Shown: positions 1 to 8,629 of the stretch, one piece after another
How positions within the stretch are numbered: the first letter of the stretch is position 1
How the letters are laid out: each line of letters begins with the position of its first letter
Origin: Proteobacteria bacterium UBA1844
GTDB taxonomy: Bacteria; Pseudomonadota; Gammaproteobacteria; Steroidobacterales; Woeseiaceae
Direction of reading: 5' to 3'
Length of the DNA: 43,817 bases
Assembly (NCBI GenBank): GCA_002338615.1
Contig: DDIS01000182.1
Coordinates: 4,267-48,083, forward strand
Made by a program: the position numbers and the translations under genes
Notes under the pieces: model-generated
Database searches by the model: none
What the model saw: the letters and a program-made list of their open reading frames with translations, nothing else
Told to the model about the DNA's origin: nothing

Positions 1-659
1 CGGAGCCGCTCTCGTGGCAGGACTCGTTTCTCCACCGGGAGACGCCAGCGAGCGAGCACCGTAATAATGCCGAGATAAGTGACCGCGTTCACCGCGAATG
101 CTGCCGCGGCACCGGTCGCCGCAACGATCAGGCCACCGACTGCCGGCCCCACGCTCCGGGCCGCATTAAAACCCATGCTGTTCAGCGCTATAGCTGACGG
201 GAGGTCCGCGCGCGGCACCATATCCGCGACCGAGGCTTGCCACGCAGGGCCGTTAAAGGCCGCACCGCAGCCGATCAGAAACGTAAACAGCAACAACAGC
301 CAGGGCGTGACCAGTCCGAGGTAGGCACATGCTGCAAGCGCCACAGAGACAACGAACATGAAAGCCTGCGCCGCGATCATGATCACGCGCCGATCGAAGC
401 CGTCCGCAAATGCCCCCGCTATAAGCGCGAATATAACAATCGGCAGTGTTGTTGACGCTTGTACCAGGGCCACCATTTCCGCCGATGCCGTGATCGACAG
501 CATCATCCAGGACGCGCCAACGCCCTGGATCAACCCTCCAAACTGTGAGCCCAGGTTTGCGATCCAGACGTTACGAAAAATCGCATGCCTGAACGGTGCA
601 AGCGTGGAAGGCGAAACGCCTCGGGCGAAACTCGGATCGTCGCTTGCGGGTTCGCTCAT
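1..659 (-). CDS. MFS transporter, DUF894/EntS-like (partial, N-terminal part)
   Basis: The reverse strand is open from an ATG at 659 to the left edge of the window, about 219 residues, so the C-terminal part is missing. A soluble N-terminus (MSEPASDDPSFARGVS) is followed by FRNVWIANLGSQFGGLIQGV, the usual start of the first helix in DUF894/MFS_3 transporters. Several hydrophobic helices follow, and ADGFDRRVIM matches the loop 2-3 signature of the major facilitator superfamily. Relatives such as EntS export siderophores or small molecules by proton antiport across the inner membrane; the substrate here cannot be told. It is transcribed away from the Crp/Fnr-like gene, so the 325-base gap between them should hold divergent promoters. 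Family assignment is firm, substrate unknown. Confidence 0.85.
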   Translation of the reverse strand, partial: MSEPASDDPSFARGVSPSTLAPFRHAIFRNVWIANLGSQFGGLIQGVGASWMMLSITASAEMVALVQASTTLPIVIFALIAGAFADGFDRRVIMIAAQAFMFVVSVALAACAYLGLVTPWLLLLFTFLIGCGAAFNGPAWQASVADMVPRADLPSAIALNSMGFNAARSVGPAVGGLIVAATGAAAAFAVNAVTYLGIITVLARWRLPVEKRVLPRERL

Positions 660-875
660 AAGACGGTTCTGTTTATCGGCCGCTGTCCACAGCGATCAAA
701 CCCAAGGTCCTCAAAGCGGCGCACGATGCACGCGGCGACAAAGTACATGTAAGTCGCTGTATCAATTCCTGGCACAACCACATCTTCTTATCCGAGCGTT
801 GGAAGTTGCATCGCCAACCGGTCGGAAGGTACACGACGCCAGAGTTCTCACTCGACCATCCTGTAACCTGCCCTT

Positions 876-893
876 GTGTGCGCTACCGCACAC
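876..893. promoter_or_regulatory. Perfect 18-bp dyad, probable Crp/Fnr-family operator
   Basis: GTGTGCG-CTAC-CGCACAC has 7-bp perfect arms around a 4-base spacer and ends 17 bases before a TATAAT box. Its position over the -35 region, in front of a Crp/Fnr-type regulator gene, suggests autoregulation. A near copy lies at 1976-1993. The rest of the gap 660-984 shows nothing else I can name. Confidence 0.6.
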
Positions 894-910
894 TGTCGGC
901 AATAAATGAG

Positions 911-916
911 TATAAT
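911..916 (+). promoter_or_regulatory. Probable -10 box (TATAAT) of the Crp/Fnr-like gene
   Basis: A perfect TATAAT hexamer lies 69 bases before the ATG at 985. No good -35 hexamer is visible at 17 bases; the dyad at 876-893 occupies that region, which fits a promoter controlled by the regulator that binds there. Confidence 0.5.
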
Positions 917-984
917 AGTCGCCGGCCAGTCCGTTGAACCCGACCCGGCAGACAGCAGATGTTTCTCAAACCTGTTGCGCGCTC

Positions 985-1726
985 ATGACCGCCACGCACG
1001 ACCCGAGGCAAAACTACCTACTTGCAGCACTTCCTGCAAGCGAGTTTGATCGCGTTGCCCCCCACCTGCAATTGGTCACCTTGCAGCTTGGGGAAGTTCT
1101 CTACGAGTCCGGCGGGCAGCTGAAACACGTCTACTTTCCAACCAACTCCATCGTGTCCCTGCTGTACGTCATGGAAAATGGCGCCTCGGCGGAAAATGGC
1201 CGTGGTCGGCAATGAGGGAATCCTGGGCATTTCCCTGTTTATGGGCGGGGATACGACACCGAGTCGTGCCGTCGTGCAAAGCGAAGGTGGTGCTTTTCGC
1301 CTGGCGGCGCAACACCTGAAGCAGGAGTTCAATCGCACTGGGCCAATGACGTCCTTGCTCCTGCGCTACACCCAGGCGCTTATCACGCAGATGTCGCAAA
1401 CGGCTGTGTGCAATCGACATCATTCCATTGATCAGCAGTTGTGCCGCTGGTTGCTGCTGAGCCTCGATCGCCTGACCTCCAATGAACTGAAAATGACGCA
1501 GGAGTTGATCGCCAATATGCTTGGCGTTCGACGCGAAGGAGTTACGGAGGCGGCCGGAAAATTACGCGACGCCGGGATCATCGACTACAACCGCGGGCAT
1601 ATCAGGGTGCTGGACCGGGCTCGACTCGAGCAGCAAGTCTGCGAGTGTTACGCCGTGGTCAAGAAAGAGTTTGATCGGCTGCTTTCAGAAATACCGCCGG
1701 AGACAGGCTCCAGTTCAAATCTCTAG
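985..1726 (+). pseudogene. Crp/Fnr-family transcriptional regulator, frameshifted
   Basis: Two reading frames together encode one cyclic-nucleotide-binding-fold regulator of about 246 residues. The first frame (from ATG 985, MTATHDPRQNYLLAALP) gives the start of the sensor domain, through HVYFPTNSIVSLLYVMENG. The frame then breaks at GCGGAAAATGGCC (about 1189-1201): removing one A restores EMAVVGNEGILGISLFMGG in the second frame. That frame continues through the dimer helix and a winged helix-turn-helix (MTQELIANMLGVRREGVTEA) to the stop at 1726. Without the shift the length and motifs are normal for this family, common beside diguanylate cyclases and stress genes in Proteobacteria. Either the gene is a recent pseudogene or the extra A in an A4 run is a sequencing error. 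An alternative upstream ATG at 934 adds 17 residues but does not look like family sequence. Confidence 0.85.
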
Positions 1727-1783
1727 CCCGGACCGGTCTTGAATCGTCCAGGCTGGTTTCATCGCTGAAATTGTAGTGCAGGA

Positions 1784-1954
1784 ACAGTTCGGCGTGTGGG
1801 TGTTACCAAAGCTGCCGGGCAGTTGCAGCAGCGAAAACTCCTGGGCTATCGCCGGGGTGAAATCACGATTGTCGATCGTGCGGGCCTTGAAAAAGTATCC
1901 TGCGCTTGCTACCAGGCTTTAAAAGCGGTCTATGAGAGAGTGCTTGGACAGGCA
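1784..1954 (+). pseudogene. C-terminal remnant of a second Crp/Fnr-family regulator
   Basis: The frame reads VRRVGVTKAAGQLQQRKLLG, then GEITIVDRAGLEKVSCACYQ and AVYERVL. This is the recognition helix, wing and C-terminal tail of the same family as the gene just upstream (compare VRREGVTEAAGKLRDAGIID). No start codon, sensor domain or dimer helix precedes it: a stop lies about 20 bases upstream in frame and the DNA before that shows no similarity to the rest of the family. It therefore looks like the leftover end of a duplicated regulator gene after deletion. Divergence from the upstream copy is large, so the duplication is old or the copy came from another paralogue. Confidence 0.75.
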
Positions 1955-1975
1955 ACGACTCGGCGTCAGCGTCTT

Positions 1976-1993
1976 CTGTGCGCTTCCGTACAG
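1976..1993. promoter_or_regulatory. Second copy of the Crp/Fnr-type dyad, before the diguanylate cyclase
   Basis: CTGTGCG-CTTC-CGTACAG has 7-bp arms with one mismatch and a 4-base spacer. It shares the core TGTGCGCT-CCG-ACA with the dyad at 876-893 and lies 51 bases before the cyclase start. The cyclase may belong to the same small regulon as the broken regulator. Confidence 0.55.
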
Positions 1994-2043
1994 ACAATCC
2001 TCCTGCCCGGCATCAGGATCGGATTATTCTCCGGGAGCAGCTC

Positions 2044-2817
2044 ATGTCTGTCCTAACGCACAACCCGGTGCAAGCGCGTACCAGGGTCGCCAGGAAACCA
2101 GGTCGCGCACCTCTGCACGAATCTGCGGACGCCGAGGAGCTGGCCCTGGCGCTGGATACAAGTCGACGGCAGCTCAAGGAACTGTTGCGACAGAACGAAG
2201 AGCTTCTCCACACCCGGTCCTTACTCACAGAACAGGTGGCTTCGCTTGAACGCGCGCTGGCGAAAGCGAATGAGTTTGCGCATTACGATGAACTCACCGG
2301 ATTGCCAAATCGCAGATTGCTGCTCGATCGATTCAACCAGGCGTCGTCCCTTGCCAATCGGTACGACCAGGGAGTGGCATTAACTTTCTTCGATTTGAAC
2401 GATTTCAAAAGTGTCAATGAAAAACTGGGACGCGATGCCGGGGACAGGTTGCTGAGGCAAGTGGCTATACGCCTGACGAACGCCATCCGCGGGTCCGACA
2501 CAGCGTGCCGTTATGGAGGAGATGAGTTCGTCGTCCTCCTGACTGAGATTGCGCATCGCGAGAATGCCGTAAGAGCCTTGCAAAAGATCCGTACTGCACT
2601 GGGCCCACCCTTCGTCATCGATCGTTATGCTATTCGGCTCGCCGTAAACAACGGCATGGCGGTCTACCCCCAGGATGCGCAAAGCTTCACCGACCTTATG
2701 TGGATAGCAGATCGTTCAATGTGCCGAAATAAATCCGGTATCGAAGCTGAGCGTCGCCGCGTGCCCGCTTCGAATATCTGGCTGCACGATGCAGAACAGG
2801 ATTTGTGCACGGACTAA
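2044..2817 (+). CDS. Diguanylate cyclase (coiled coil + GGDEF)
   Basis: This 257-residue soluble protein should make cyclic di-GMP from two GTP. Residues 30-77 form a predicted coiled coil (ALDTSRRQLKELLRQNEELL), which in this family dimerises the catalytic domains. The GGDEF domain starts at DELTGLPNRR (about 82). The active-site motif YGGDEF is intact at 157-162, and an RxxD product-inhibition site (R149-D152) lies five residues before it. There is no membrane segment or recognisable sensor domain, so input must come through expression or a partner. The ATG at 2044 has GGGAG six bases upstream; an in-frame ATG at 1978 would run through the dyad at 1976-1993 and lacks a ribosome site. A Crp/Fnr-type dyad just upstream suggests transcriptional control. 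Confidence 0.9.
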   Translation: MSVLTHNPVQARTRVARKPGRAPLHESADAEELALALDTSRRQLKELLRQNEELLHTRSLLTEQVASLERALAKANEFAHYDELTGLPNRRLLLDRFNQASSLANRYDQGVALTFFDLNDFKSVNEKLGRDAGDRLLRQVAIRLTNAIRGSDTACRYGGDEFVVLLTEIAHRENAVRALQKIRTALGPPFVIDRYAIRLAVNNGMAVYPQDAQSFTDLMWIADRSMCRNKSGIEAERRRVPASNIWLHDAEQDLCTD

Positions 2818-2872
2818 CACGAGGCCGCATTTGTAGCAGTGCTTCTCGCTTGCGTGTATTGCTGTAGCGCCC

Positions 2873-5800
2873 CTATTGTTGCGCCTCGATGCCACCTCCA
2901 GCGCGTCCGAGCCCTCGCCCCCGCCAGTACAGGAACAGCGCGGGAATGACGACCAGGGTCAACAGTGTAGCGCTGACCATGCCACCAACCATCGGTGCTG
3001 CGATGCGCCGCATCACCTCGGAACCGGTACCGCCGCCCAGCATGATCGGCAGAAGTCCGGCGATGATCGCGGCAACCGTCATTACAATTGGCCGAACGCG
3101 CAGTACGGCGCCGTCGATGACCGCTTGCTCCAGGTCCTGTACCCCGGGCACTCGCCCTTCTGCGGCGGCAATTGCATGGCGCCGGCGCAATGCGCTGTTG
3201 AGGTACACCAGCATGATCACTCCAATCTCGACCGCTACCCCGGCCAGCGCGATGAATCCGACGCCAACGGCCACAGATAATTCATAGTCGAGCAAATAGA
3301 GTAACCAGAACCCTCCAACCAGCGCGAGCGGCAGAGTACCCATGATGATCGCTACTTCCGCGAAGCGTCGGAAGTTCAGGTACAGCAGCAACACTATGAT
3401 CGCGAGCGTCACGGGCCCGACCAGCGCAAGGCGCTTCATGGCACGTACCATGTATTCATACTGACCGGACCATGCAAGCGAATAGCCGGTGGGCAGGTCC
3501 ACCTGGTCAGCCACAATCTGCTCCGCCTCGGCAACATAGGAACCCAGGTCCCGGTCCGCGATGTCGACGTAGGTCCAGCCGTTCAGCCGTGCGTTCTCAC
3601 TCCTGATCATTGGTGGCCCGTCGATTACGGCAACATCGGCGACATCCGCCAGTGCGATGTGGGCGCCCGACGGCGTTACGATCGGCAACAGGTTCAGCTG
3701 TTCAACAGAATCTCGCACGCGCTGCGGATATCGTACATTCACCGGGTAACGCTCCAAGCCCTCGACAGTTTGAGTAACGTTGATGCCGCCAACAGCCGAG
3801 CGCACAACGTCGTGTATGTCGCTGATATTGAGGCCAAAGCGCGCGGCTCGATGACGGTCAATCTGGATGTCCATGTAACGCCCGCCTGTCACTCGTTCCG
3901 AGTATACGGACGCTGTTCCCACAAGCCCGGCAAGCACCCGTTCGAGGTCCTGGCCGATACGCTCTATCACGGCCAGGTCCGGGCCCGCGACCTTGATACC
4001 AAGGGGCGTCTTGATGCCGGTCGCTAACATGTCAATACGGGTTTTGATAGGCATCACCCATGCATTTTTCAGCCCCGTGTATTGCACTGCACTTTTCAAT
4101 TCTTCACGCAAGCGTTCTGCCGTCATCCCCGGCCGCCATTCGTTCTTCGGCTTGAACTGGATTATGGTTTCGATCATCGTCAACGGGGCCGGATCGGTGG
4201 CGGTCTCGGCGCGACCGATCTTGCCAAACACCCGTTTCACTTCTGGCACACTCATAAGCAACTTATCGGTGTTTTGTAACAGTTCCCGTGCTTTGTCGAT
4301 CGAAACACCGGGGTAGGTTGAGGGCATGTACATCAGGTCCCCCTCGTCGAGTGGCGGCATGAATTCCGAGCCAAGCCGGTTCAGGGGATACAGGCCGATG
4401 AGTAGAATCACAGCGGCCAGAACGAGTGTGCCCTTCGGATACCGGATGACCGCATGAATAATCGGTTGATAGATCGCAGTCAACACGCGACTGATCGGAT
4501 TGTTGTGCCCTGCTACCACTCTGCCGCGCACGAAGTAGCCCATCAATACCGGGACAAGTGTGACGGACAGACCGGCAGCGGCGGCCATCGCATAGGTTTT
4601 GGTGTACGCCAGCGGCGTAAACATTCGCCCTTCCTGCCCCTCCAGCGTGAACACCGGCAGGAAACTCAAGGTAATAATAAGCAATGAAAAAAACAGCGGA
4701 GGGCCAACTTCCGCGGCCGCATCGGCTACGACGCGCCAACGATTTACATCATCAAGTGGCTCTGTCTCGATGCGCCTGTGCATGTTCTCAAGCATGACGA
4801 TCGTGGCATCCACCATCGCGCCAATAGCGATCGCGATGCCACCGAGCGACATGATATTTGCGTTGATGCCCTGTAATTGCATGATGATAAATGCAACCAG
4901 GATACCGACCGGCAGACTCAGCAGTACGACCGCCGATGAGCGCAGGTGAAACAGGAATACGGCACAGACCAGGGCTACGACCAGAAACTCTTCCACTAAT
5001 CTTGATTGCAGTGTATCGACCGCGCGACTAATCAGCCCGGATCGATCGTAGGTGGTGACGATCTCGACGCCGTCAGGCAAGCTTCGTTGAAGAGTAGTGA
5101 GCCGCTCTTTTACCGCGTTAATCGTCTGCAATGCGTTTTCGCCCCAGCGCATTACGACGATGCCGCCGACCACTTCACCCTCACCGTCGAGTTCGGCTAC
5201 ACCTCGTCGCATTTGTGGCCCGATCCGTATGTCGGCAACATCGGATAGCGACAACGGAGTCCCGTCGGCCTTGACGCCAAGAGGTATGGCCTCAATGTCC
5301 GCGATACTCTGCAGGTAGCCGCTGGCGCGCACCATGTACTCGGCTTCAGCCATCTCGATAACCGAGCCACCGGTTTCCTGGTTACCATTTCGAATCGCGG
5401 TAGTCAGTTTCTTGAGTGGGATACCGAACGCGCGCAATTTGTCAGGATCGACAACAACCTGGTACTGGCGCACCATGCCGCCGATGGTCGCCACCTCCGC
5501 TACGCCCGGAACCGTTTGCAGTTCGAATTTCAGGAACCAGTCCTGCAGGCGACGCAACTCGGTCAGATCGTTCCGCCCGCTGCGATCCACCAGCGCATAC
5601 TCATAAACCCAGCCCACTCCCGTCGCATCCGGCCCCAGCGCAGGCTTTGCGTCATCCGGCAGCTGACCCGAAACCTGGCTCAAATATTCGAGGACGCGGG
5701 AGCGCGCCCAGTACAGATCGGTACCATCCTCAAAAATGACGTAGACGTAAGAGTCCCCAAAAAAAGAGTAACCACGAACCGTAGTCGCCTGGGGTACCGA

Positions 5801-6022
5801 CAACATGGCCGTCGTCAGGGGATAGGTAACCTGGTCTTCGACGACCTGCGGCGCCTGCCCCGGAAAACTGGTCTTGATGATGACCTGGACATCCGACAGG
5901 TCCGGCAATGCGTCCACCGCTGTCTGGCTGACCGAGTACAGGCCCCAGGCCGCCAGGGACAGGCTCATGATCAGCACCAGGACGCGGTTGGCAATCGACC
6001 AGCGAATAATGCCGGCGATCAT
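2873..6022 (-). CDS. cusA: Heavy-metal RND efflux pump, CusA/CzcA family
   Basis: This 1049-residue inner-membrane proton antiporter is the pump of a three-part metal exporter. The first helix (SIANRVLVLIMSLSLAAWGL) and the second half of the periplasmic domain are typical, with GDLMYMPSTYPGVSIDKA close to the copper/silver pump CusA. The proton-relay helix carries GAMVDATIVMLENMHRR (Asp near residue 405), and GVAVEIGVIMLVYLNS matches the late CusA helix. The segment IDMLATGIKTPLGIKV includes a Met equivalent to one of the CusA metal-binding methionines. These features favour monovalent Cu/Ag over the Zn/Co/Cd branch, but this is inference from similarity. It overlaps the preceding membrane-fusion gene by ATGA (6019-6022), so the two are translationally coupled. 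It ends the operon and converges on the diguanylate cyclase. Confidence 0.9.
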   Translation of the reverse strand: MIAGIIRWSIANRVLVLIMSLSLAAWGLYSVSQTAVDALPDLSDVQVIIKTSFPGQAPQVVEDQVTYPLTTAMLSVPQATTVRGYSFFGDSYVYVIFEDGTDLYWARSRVLEYLSQVSGQLPDDAKPALGPDATGVGWVYEYALVDRSGRNDLTELRRLQDWFLKFELQTVPGVAEVATIGGMVRQYQVVVDPDKLRAFGIPLKKLTTAIRNGNQETGGSVIEMAEAEYMVRASGYLQSIADIEAIPLGVKADGTPLSLSDVADIRIGPQMRRGVAELDGEGEVVGGIVVMRWGENALQTINAVKERLTTLQRSLPDGVEIVTTYDRSGLISRAVDTLQSRLVEEFLVVALVCAVFLFHLRSSAVVLLSLPVGILVAFIIMQLQGINANIMSLGGIAIAIGAMVDATIVMLENMHRRIETEPLDDVNRWRVVADAAAEVGPPLFFSLLIITLSFLPVFTLEGQEGRMFTPLAYTKTYAMAAAAGLSVTLVPVLMGYFVRGRVVAGHNNPISRVLTAIYQPIIHAVIRYPKGTLVLAAVILLIGLYPLNRLGSEFMPPLDEGDLMYMPSTYPGVSIDKARELLQNTDKLLMSVPEVKRVFGKIGRAETATDPAPLTMIETIIQFKPKNEWRPGMTAERLREELKSAVQYTGLKNAWVMPIKTRIDMLATGIKTPLGIKVAGPDLAVIERIGQDLERVLAGLVGTASVYSERVTGGRYMDIQIDRHRAARFGLNISDIHDVVRSAVGGINVTQTVEGLERYPVNVRYPQRVRDSVEQLNLLPIVTPSGAHIALADVADVAVIDGPPMIRSENARLNGWTYVDIADRDLGSYVAEAEQIVADQVDLPTGYSLAWSGQYEYMVRAMKRLALVGPVTLAIIVLLLYLNFRRFAEVAIIMGTLPLALVGGFWLLYLLDYELSVAVGVGFIALAGVAVEIGVIMLVYLNSALRRRHAIAAAEGRVPGVQDLEQAVIDGAVLRVRPIVMTVAAIIAGLLPIMLGGGTGSEVMRRIAAPMVGGMVSATLLTLVVIPALFLYWRGRGLGRAGGGIEAQQ

Positions 6023-7272
6023 GGCAAGGCTTCCGGTTTGCGCGCACCGTCAGCGGAAGGTGCCTCACTACCGCCGTCCATACGCTGCAGCGCCGTCGCG
6101 ATATTCGATTCCGAGTCAATCAGGAACTGAGCCGACGTAACAACTCGATCACCGCGTGCCAGACCTTCCCTGATTTCGATCCGCTCACCCGATTCTATGC
6201 CTGCTGTGACAGGCTGGGAACGAAACTTTCCGTCGCCAAGCGCGACCACCACACGATCGGCAGCACCGCCACGAATTAATGCATTGCGTGGTACATGTAC
6301 TACGTCCCCAACGCCTTCGGCCTCGATCTCGACGCGCGTGAACATATTGGGCCGCAGGGTTTCGGACTTGTTGTCAAAGCGCATGCGAACCTTCAGGGTG
6401 CGAGTGGTTGGATCAAGTTCGGGATAAACGTAGTCAACCCGTGCTTCGAGGCGCGTCGACGGCGCGGACTCAAGCGTCACGATCGCGCGTTGCCCTTCGT
6501 GTACCCAGCCTGCCTGGCGCGCGAATACTTCCGCGATTACCCAGACCTTGTCGAGTGATGCAACCGACATGATTTCCGTCGCCGGCGTTACATACATTCC
6601 TTCGCGAACACCAAGTTTGGCGACCACGCCATCCGTACTGGCTGTAACCCGGACCTGTCGCAGCACCGTGCGTTCCTTCGCGAGCGCGTCGATCTCGGAT
6701 GGCGTTACGCCGAGGGCGGCAAGTCGCCCCCTGGATGCCTTCGACAACACCGCATTGTTGCTGCGCAGCGCTGTGAGATATTCCTCCTGTGCATTGACAA
6801 GAGTCGGCGAATAAAGCTCAAACAGGAGTTGACCCCTGGTCACAGGATCGCCGCTCGCCCTGGTTGCCAAATGCTCGATCCAGCCCTCCACCCGGGTATG
6901 TACGTGCTGCACGGTGTCTTCGTCATAAGCGACGTATCCAACCGTTTTAATCCGCCGTGACAACGCTCCGTATTCAGCGACGACGGTTCGGACGGCAAGA
7001 TTATTGACTATGCGTGGGTCGATGGACACGACACCTGGCTGGTTTTCACGGGCTCCGGCATACACCGGTATGAGATCCATGCCCATCGGCGACTTACCTG
7101 GTTGGTCACGGCGATAGTCGGGATCCATCGGCGCGACCCAGTACAGGACGTCGCGCTCTGCGTGCGACTGCTCGCTACCTGCCATGGGCGTGGCGGGTTG
7201 CAAGGTTCGGCCAAGCCAGAAACCGGTCGCGACCGCAATCAGCGCGGCCAGGATAAGCAAGTACTTTTTCAT
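6019..7272 (-). CDS. cusB: Efflux membrane-fusion protein, CusB family
   Basis: This 417-residue periplasmic adaptor links the RND pump to the outer-membrane channel. An N-terminal signal or anchor helix (YLLILAALIAVATGFWLG) is followed by a heavy-metal-binding segment, YWVAPMDPDYRRDQPGKS then PMGMDLIPVY (about residues 44-71). This is the Met-rich, Cys-free version usual next to CusA-type pumps. Next come the barrel-sandwich region (HTRVEGWIEHLATRASGDPV), an alpha-helical hairpin (SPTLVNAQEEYLTALRSNNA) and the beta-barrel domain (VWVIAEVFARQAGWVHEGQR). The start ATG at 7272 has GGAGG nine bases upstream and overlaps the stop of the channel gene (ATGA, 7269-7272). It also overlaps the pump start, so channel, adaptor and pump should be made together. 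Confidence 0.9.
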   Translation of the reverse strand: MKKYLLILAALIAVATGFWLGRTLQPATPMAGSEQSHAERDVLYWVAPMDPDYRRDQPGKSPMGMDLIPVYAGARENQPGVVSIDPRIVNNLAVRTVVAEYGALSRRIKTVGYVAYDEDTVQHVHTRVEGWIEHLATRASGDPVTRGQLLFELYSPTLVNAQEEYLTALRSNNAVLSKASRGRLAALGVTPSEIDALAKERTVLRQVRVTASTDGVVAKLGVREGMYVTPATEIMSVASLDKVWVIAEVFARQAGWVHEGQRAIVTLESAPSTRLEARVDYVYPELDPTTRTLKVRMRFDNKSETLRPNMFTRVEIEAEGVGDVVHVPRNALIRGGAADRVVVALGDGKFRSQPVTAGIESGERIEIREGLARGDRVVTSAQFLIDSESNIATALQRMDGGSEAPSADGARKPEALP

Positions 7273-8576
7273 CGCGCTAGCCCTCCGAGGTTTGCCAGCG
7301 CCGCATTACTCCGGGCTTGCTCAACCTGCAAATGTACGAATTCGATACGGGTATCCAGATCGTCGATGTAAGCGCGCATGACGTCCGCAAAATCGCCACG
7401 CTCGCTTTGGTAGGCCAGCAGTGCTGCCTGCGCATGATCTTTGGACAACGGGATGATCGACTCATCGTAAAGCGATATCCGACGCATCAATTCCTGCCTT
7501 CGCGCATACTCGGAGCGCAGCTGGCTGGCAAGTGACCGGAGCAATCGTTCGCGCTCAAAGCGCGCGGCACTGCGCTCCGACAGCGCCAGGGACAGTTCGC
7601 TGTCGAGGGCGCGTTTGCGCAATACAGGCAACCCCACCGTCACGTTCAAGCTGACAAGATCGGACCGTGGCTCACCGGGAGCAAGATAACCGTCGCGGTA
7701 ATTGTAGGCCACGTCGAGCGCCCAGCCCGGTCTGGATCGCTCGTCGGCGAGATCGACGCTCGCATTCTGCGCATCGATTTCTGCATCCGCGGCAGCCAGC
7801 GACGGATGAGATTCAAGCCGTGCCTGCATGTCCTCGAGTGGCGGCAGTGAGTGCCACGATGGCAAAGATTCCGGCAAGGGTCTCTCCGCGTCGATACCGA
7901 TCCATTCCGCCAGCCCGGCTATAGCCTGGGCACGTTGGCGATCAATGTCGATCAGGCGGTCTTCGAGACGGCGCAGTTGCAGCACCGAGCGCAACACATC
8001 CTGCTGAGATTTGCGTCCCACGGAATACAGCGAGCGTGAGATGGTGGCCAAATCTTCGAAAAATGGTCGCGATTCGATAACCAATGCATATGCCCGCTCC
8101 CAGTAAAATCGATCGAGCCAGGCATACTGCACAGCCATCCGCACATTGCGCATTCGAGTCTCGGCGTCGAGCGCTATGCCCCTGGCCATTGATGCATATC
8201 GTTGTGACCCGATCTCTCGGGTATCTCCGCCGGGAAACGCCTGATGAAAGGCAATACCGACGCTCGTCATGCCCTCAGTAGTGAAATTTCCGGACTCATA
8301 AGGGTAGTTATTCAGGCCAAAGCGCAGACTGGGTTCTGGCAGTTCACCTGCCAGTTCTGCTCGTTCGCTCATTGCGGCCGCGCGCGCCTGCAAGGCAGCA
8401 ATGCCTGGCTCCGCCGCAAAGGCGAGGTCCTCTGCAACAGCAAGTGTGAGTGGCACATCCTGCTGCGCGTGCACGGAAATTGACACTGCCAGCAGCGCAA
8501 GCACGGGTAAAAGTGAGATTGGCGAGACGTGTCTCGATACGAAATAGCCGGGCAAATGCCCAGGTTGCAAATACAT
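7269..8576 (-). CDS. TolC-family outer-membrane channel of the Cus-type system
   Basis: This 435-residue protein is the likely outer-membrane exit duct. The signal peptide ends at SISVHA-QQDV (about residue 37). Two long helical outer-membrane-efflux-protein repeats follow, beginning LTLAVAEDLAFAAEPGIAAL and, in the second half, PSLAAADAEIDAQNASVDLA, each closing with a beta-strand segment such as LVSLNVTVGLPVL. The sequence resembles metal-efflux TolC members more than lipid-anchored CusC, since no lipobox Cys is present. AGGAG lies eight bases before the ATG at 8576, which supports this start even though the N-terminus before the hydrophobic core is long. It lies 53 bases downstream of the Cys/Met-rich protein and overlaps the adaptor gene by 4 bases. 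Confidence 0.88.
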   Translation of the reverse strand: MYLQPGHLPGYFVSRHVSPISLLPVLALLAVSISVHAQQDVPLTLAVAEDLAFAAEPGIAALQARAAAMSERAELAGELPEPSLRFGLNNYPYESGNFTTEGMTSVGIAFHQAFPGGDTREIGSQRYASMARGIALDAETRMRNVRMAVQYAWLDRFYWERAYALVIESRPFFEDLATISRSLYSVGRKSQQDVLRSVLQLRRLEDRLIDIDRQRAQAIAGLAEWIGIDAERPLPESLPSWHSLPPLEDMQARLESHPSLAAADAEIDAQNASVDLADERSRPGWALDVAYNYRDGYLAPGEPRSDLVSLNVTVGLPVLRKRALDSELSLALSERSAARFERERLLRSLASQLRSEYARRQELMRRISLYDESIIPLSKDHAQAALLAYQSERGDFADVMRAYIDDLDTRIEFVHLQVEQARSNAALANLGGLAR

Positions 8577-8629
8577 CTGGAAGACTCCTGCGTGGAAACC
8601 GGAACGGGCGGTCTACAGTGAGGAGCCAG

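Noticed and set aside
2876..6130. Several long open frames on the plus strand opposite the RND pump and adaptor genes.
   Set aside because: They mirror the codon pattern of the reverse-strand genes, have no ribosome sites or recognisable domains, and the reverse-strand proteins are unambiguous.
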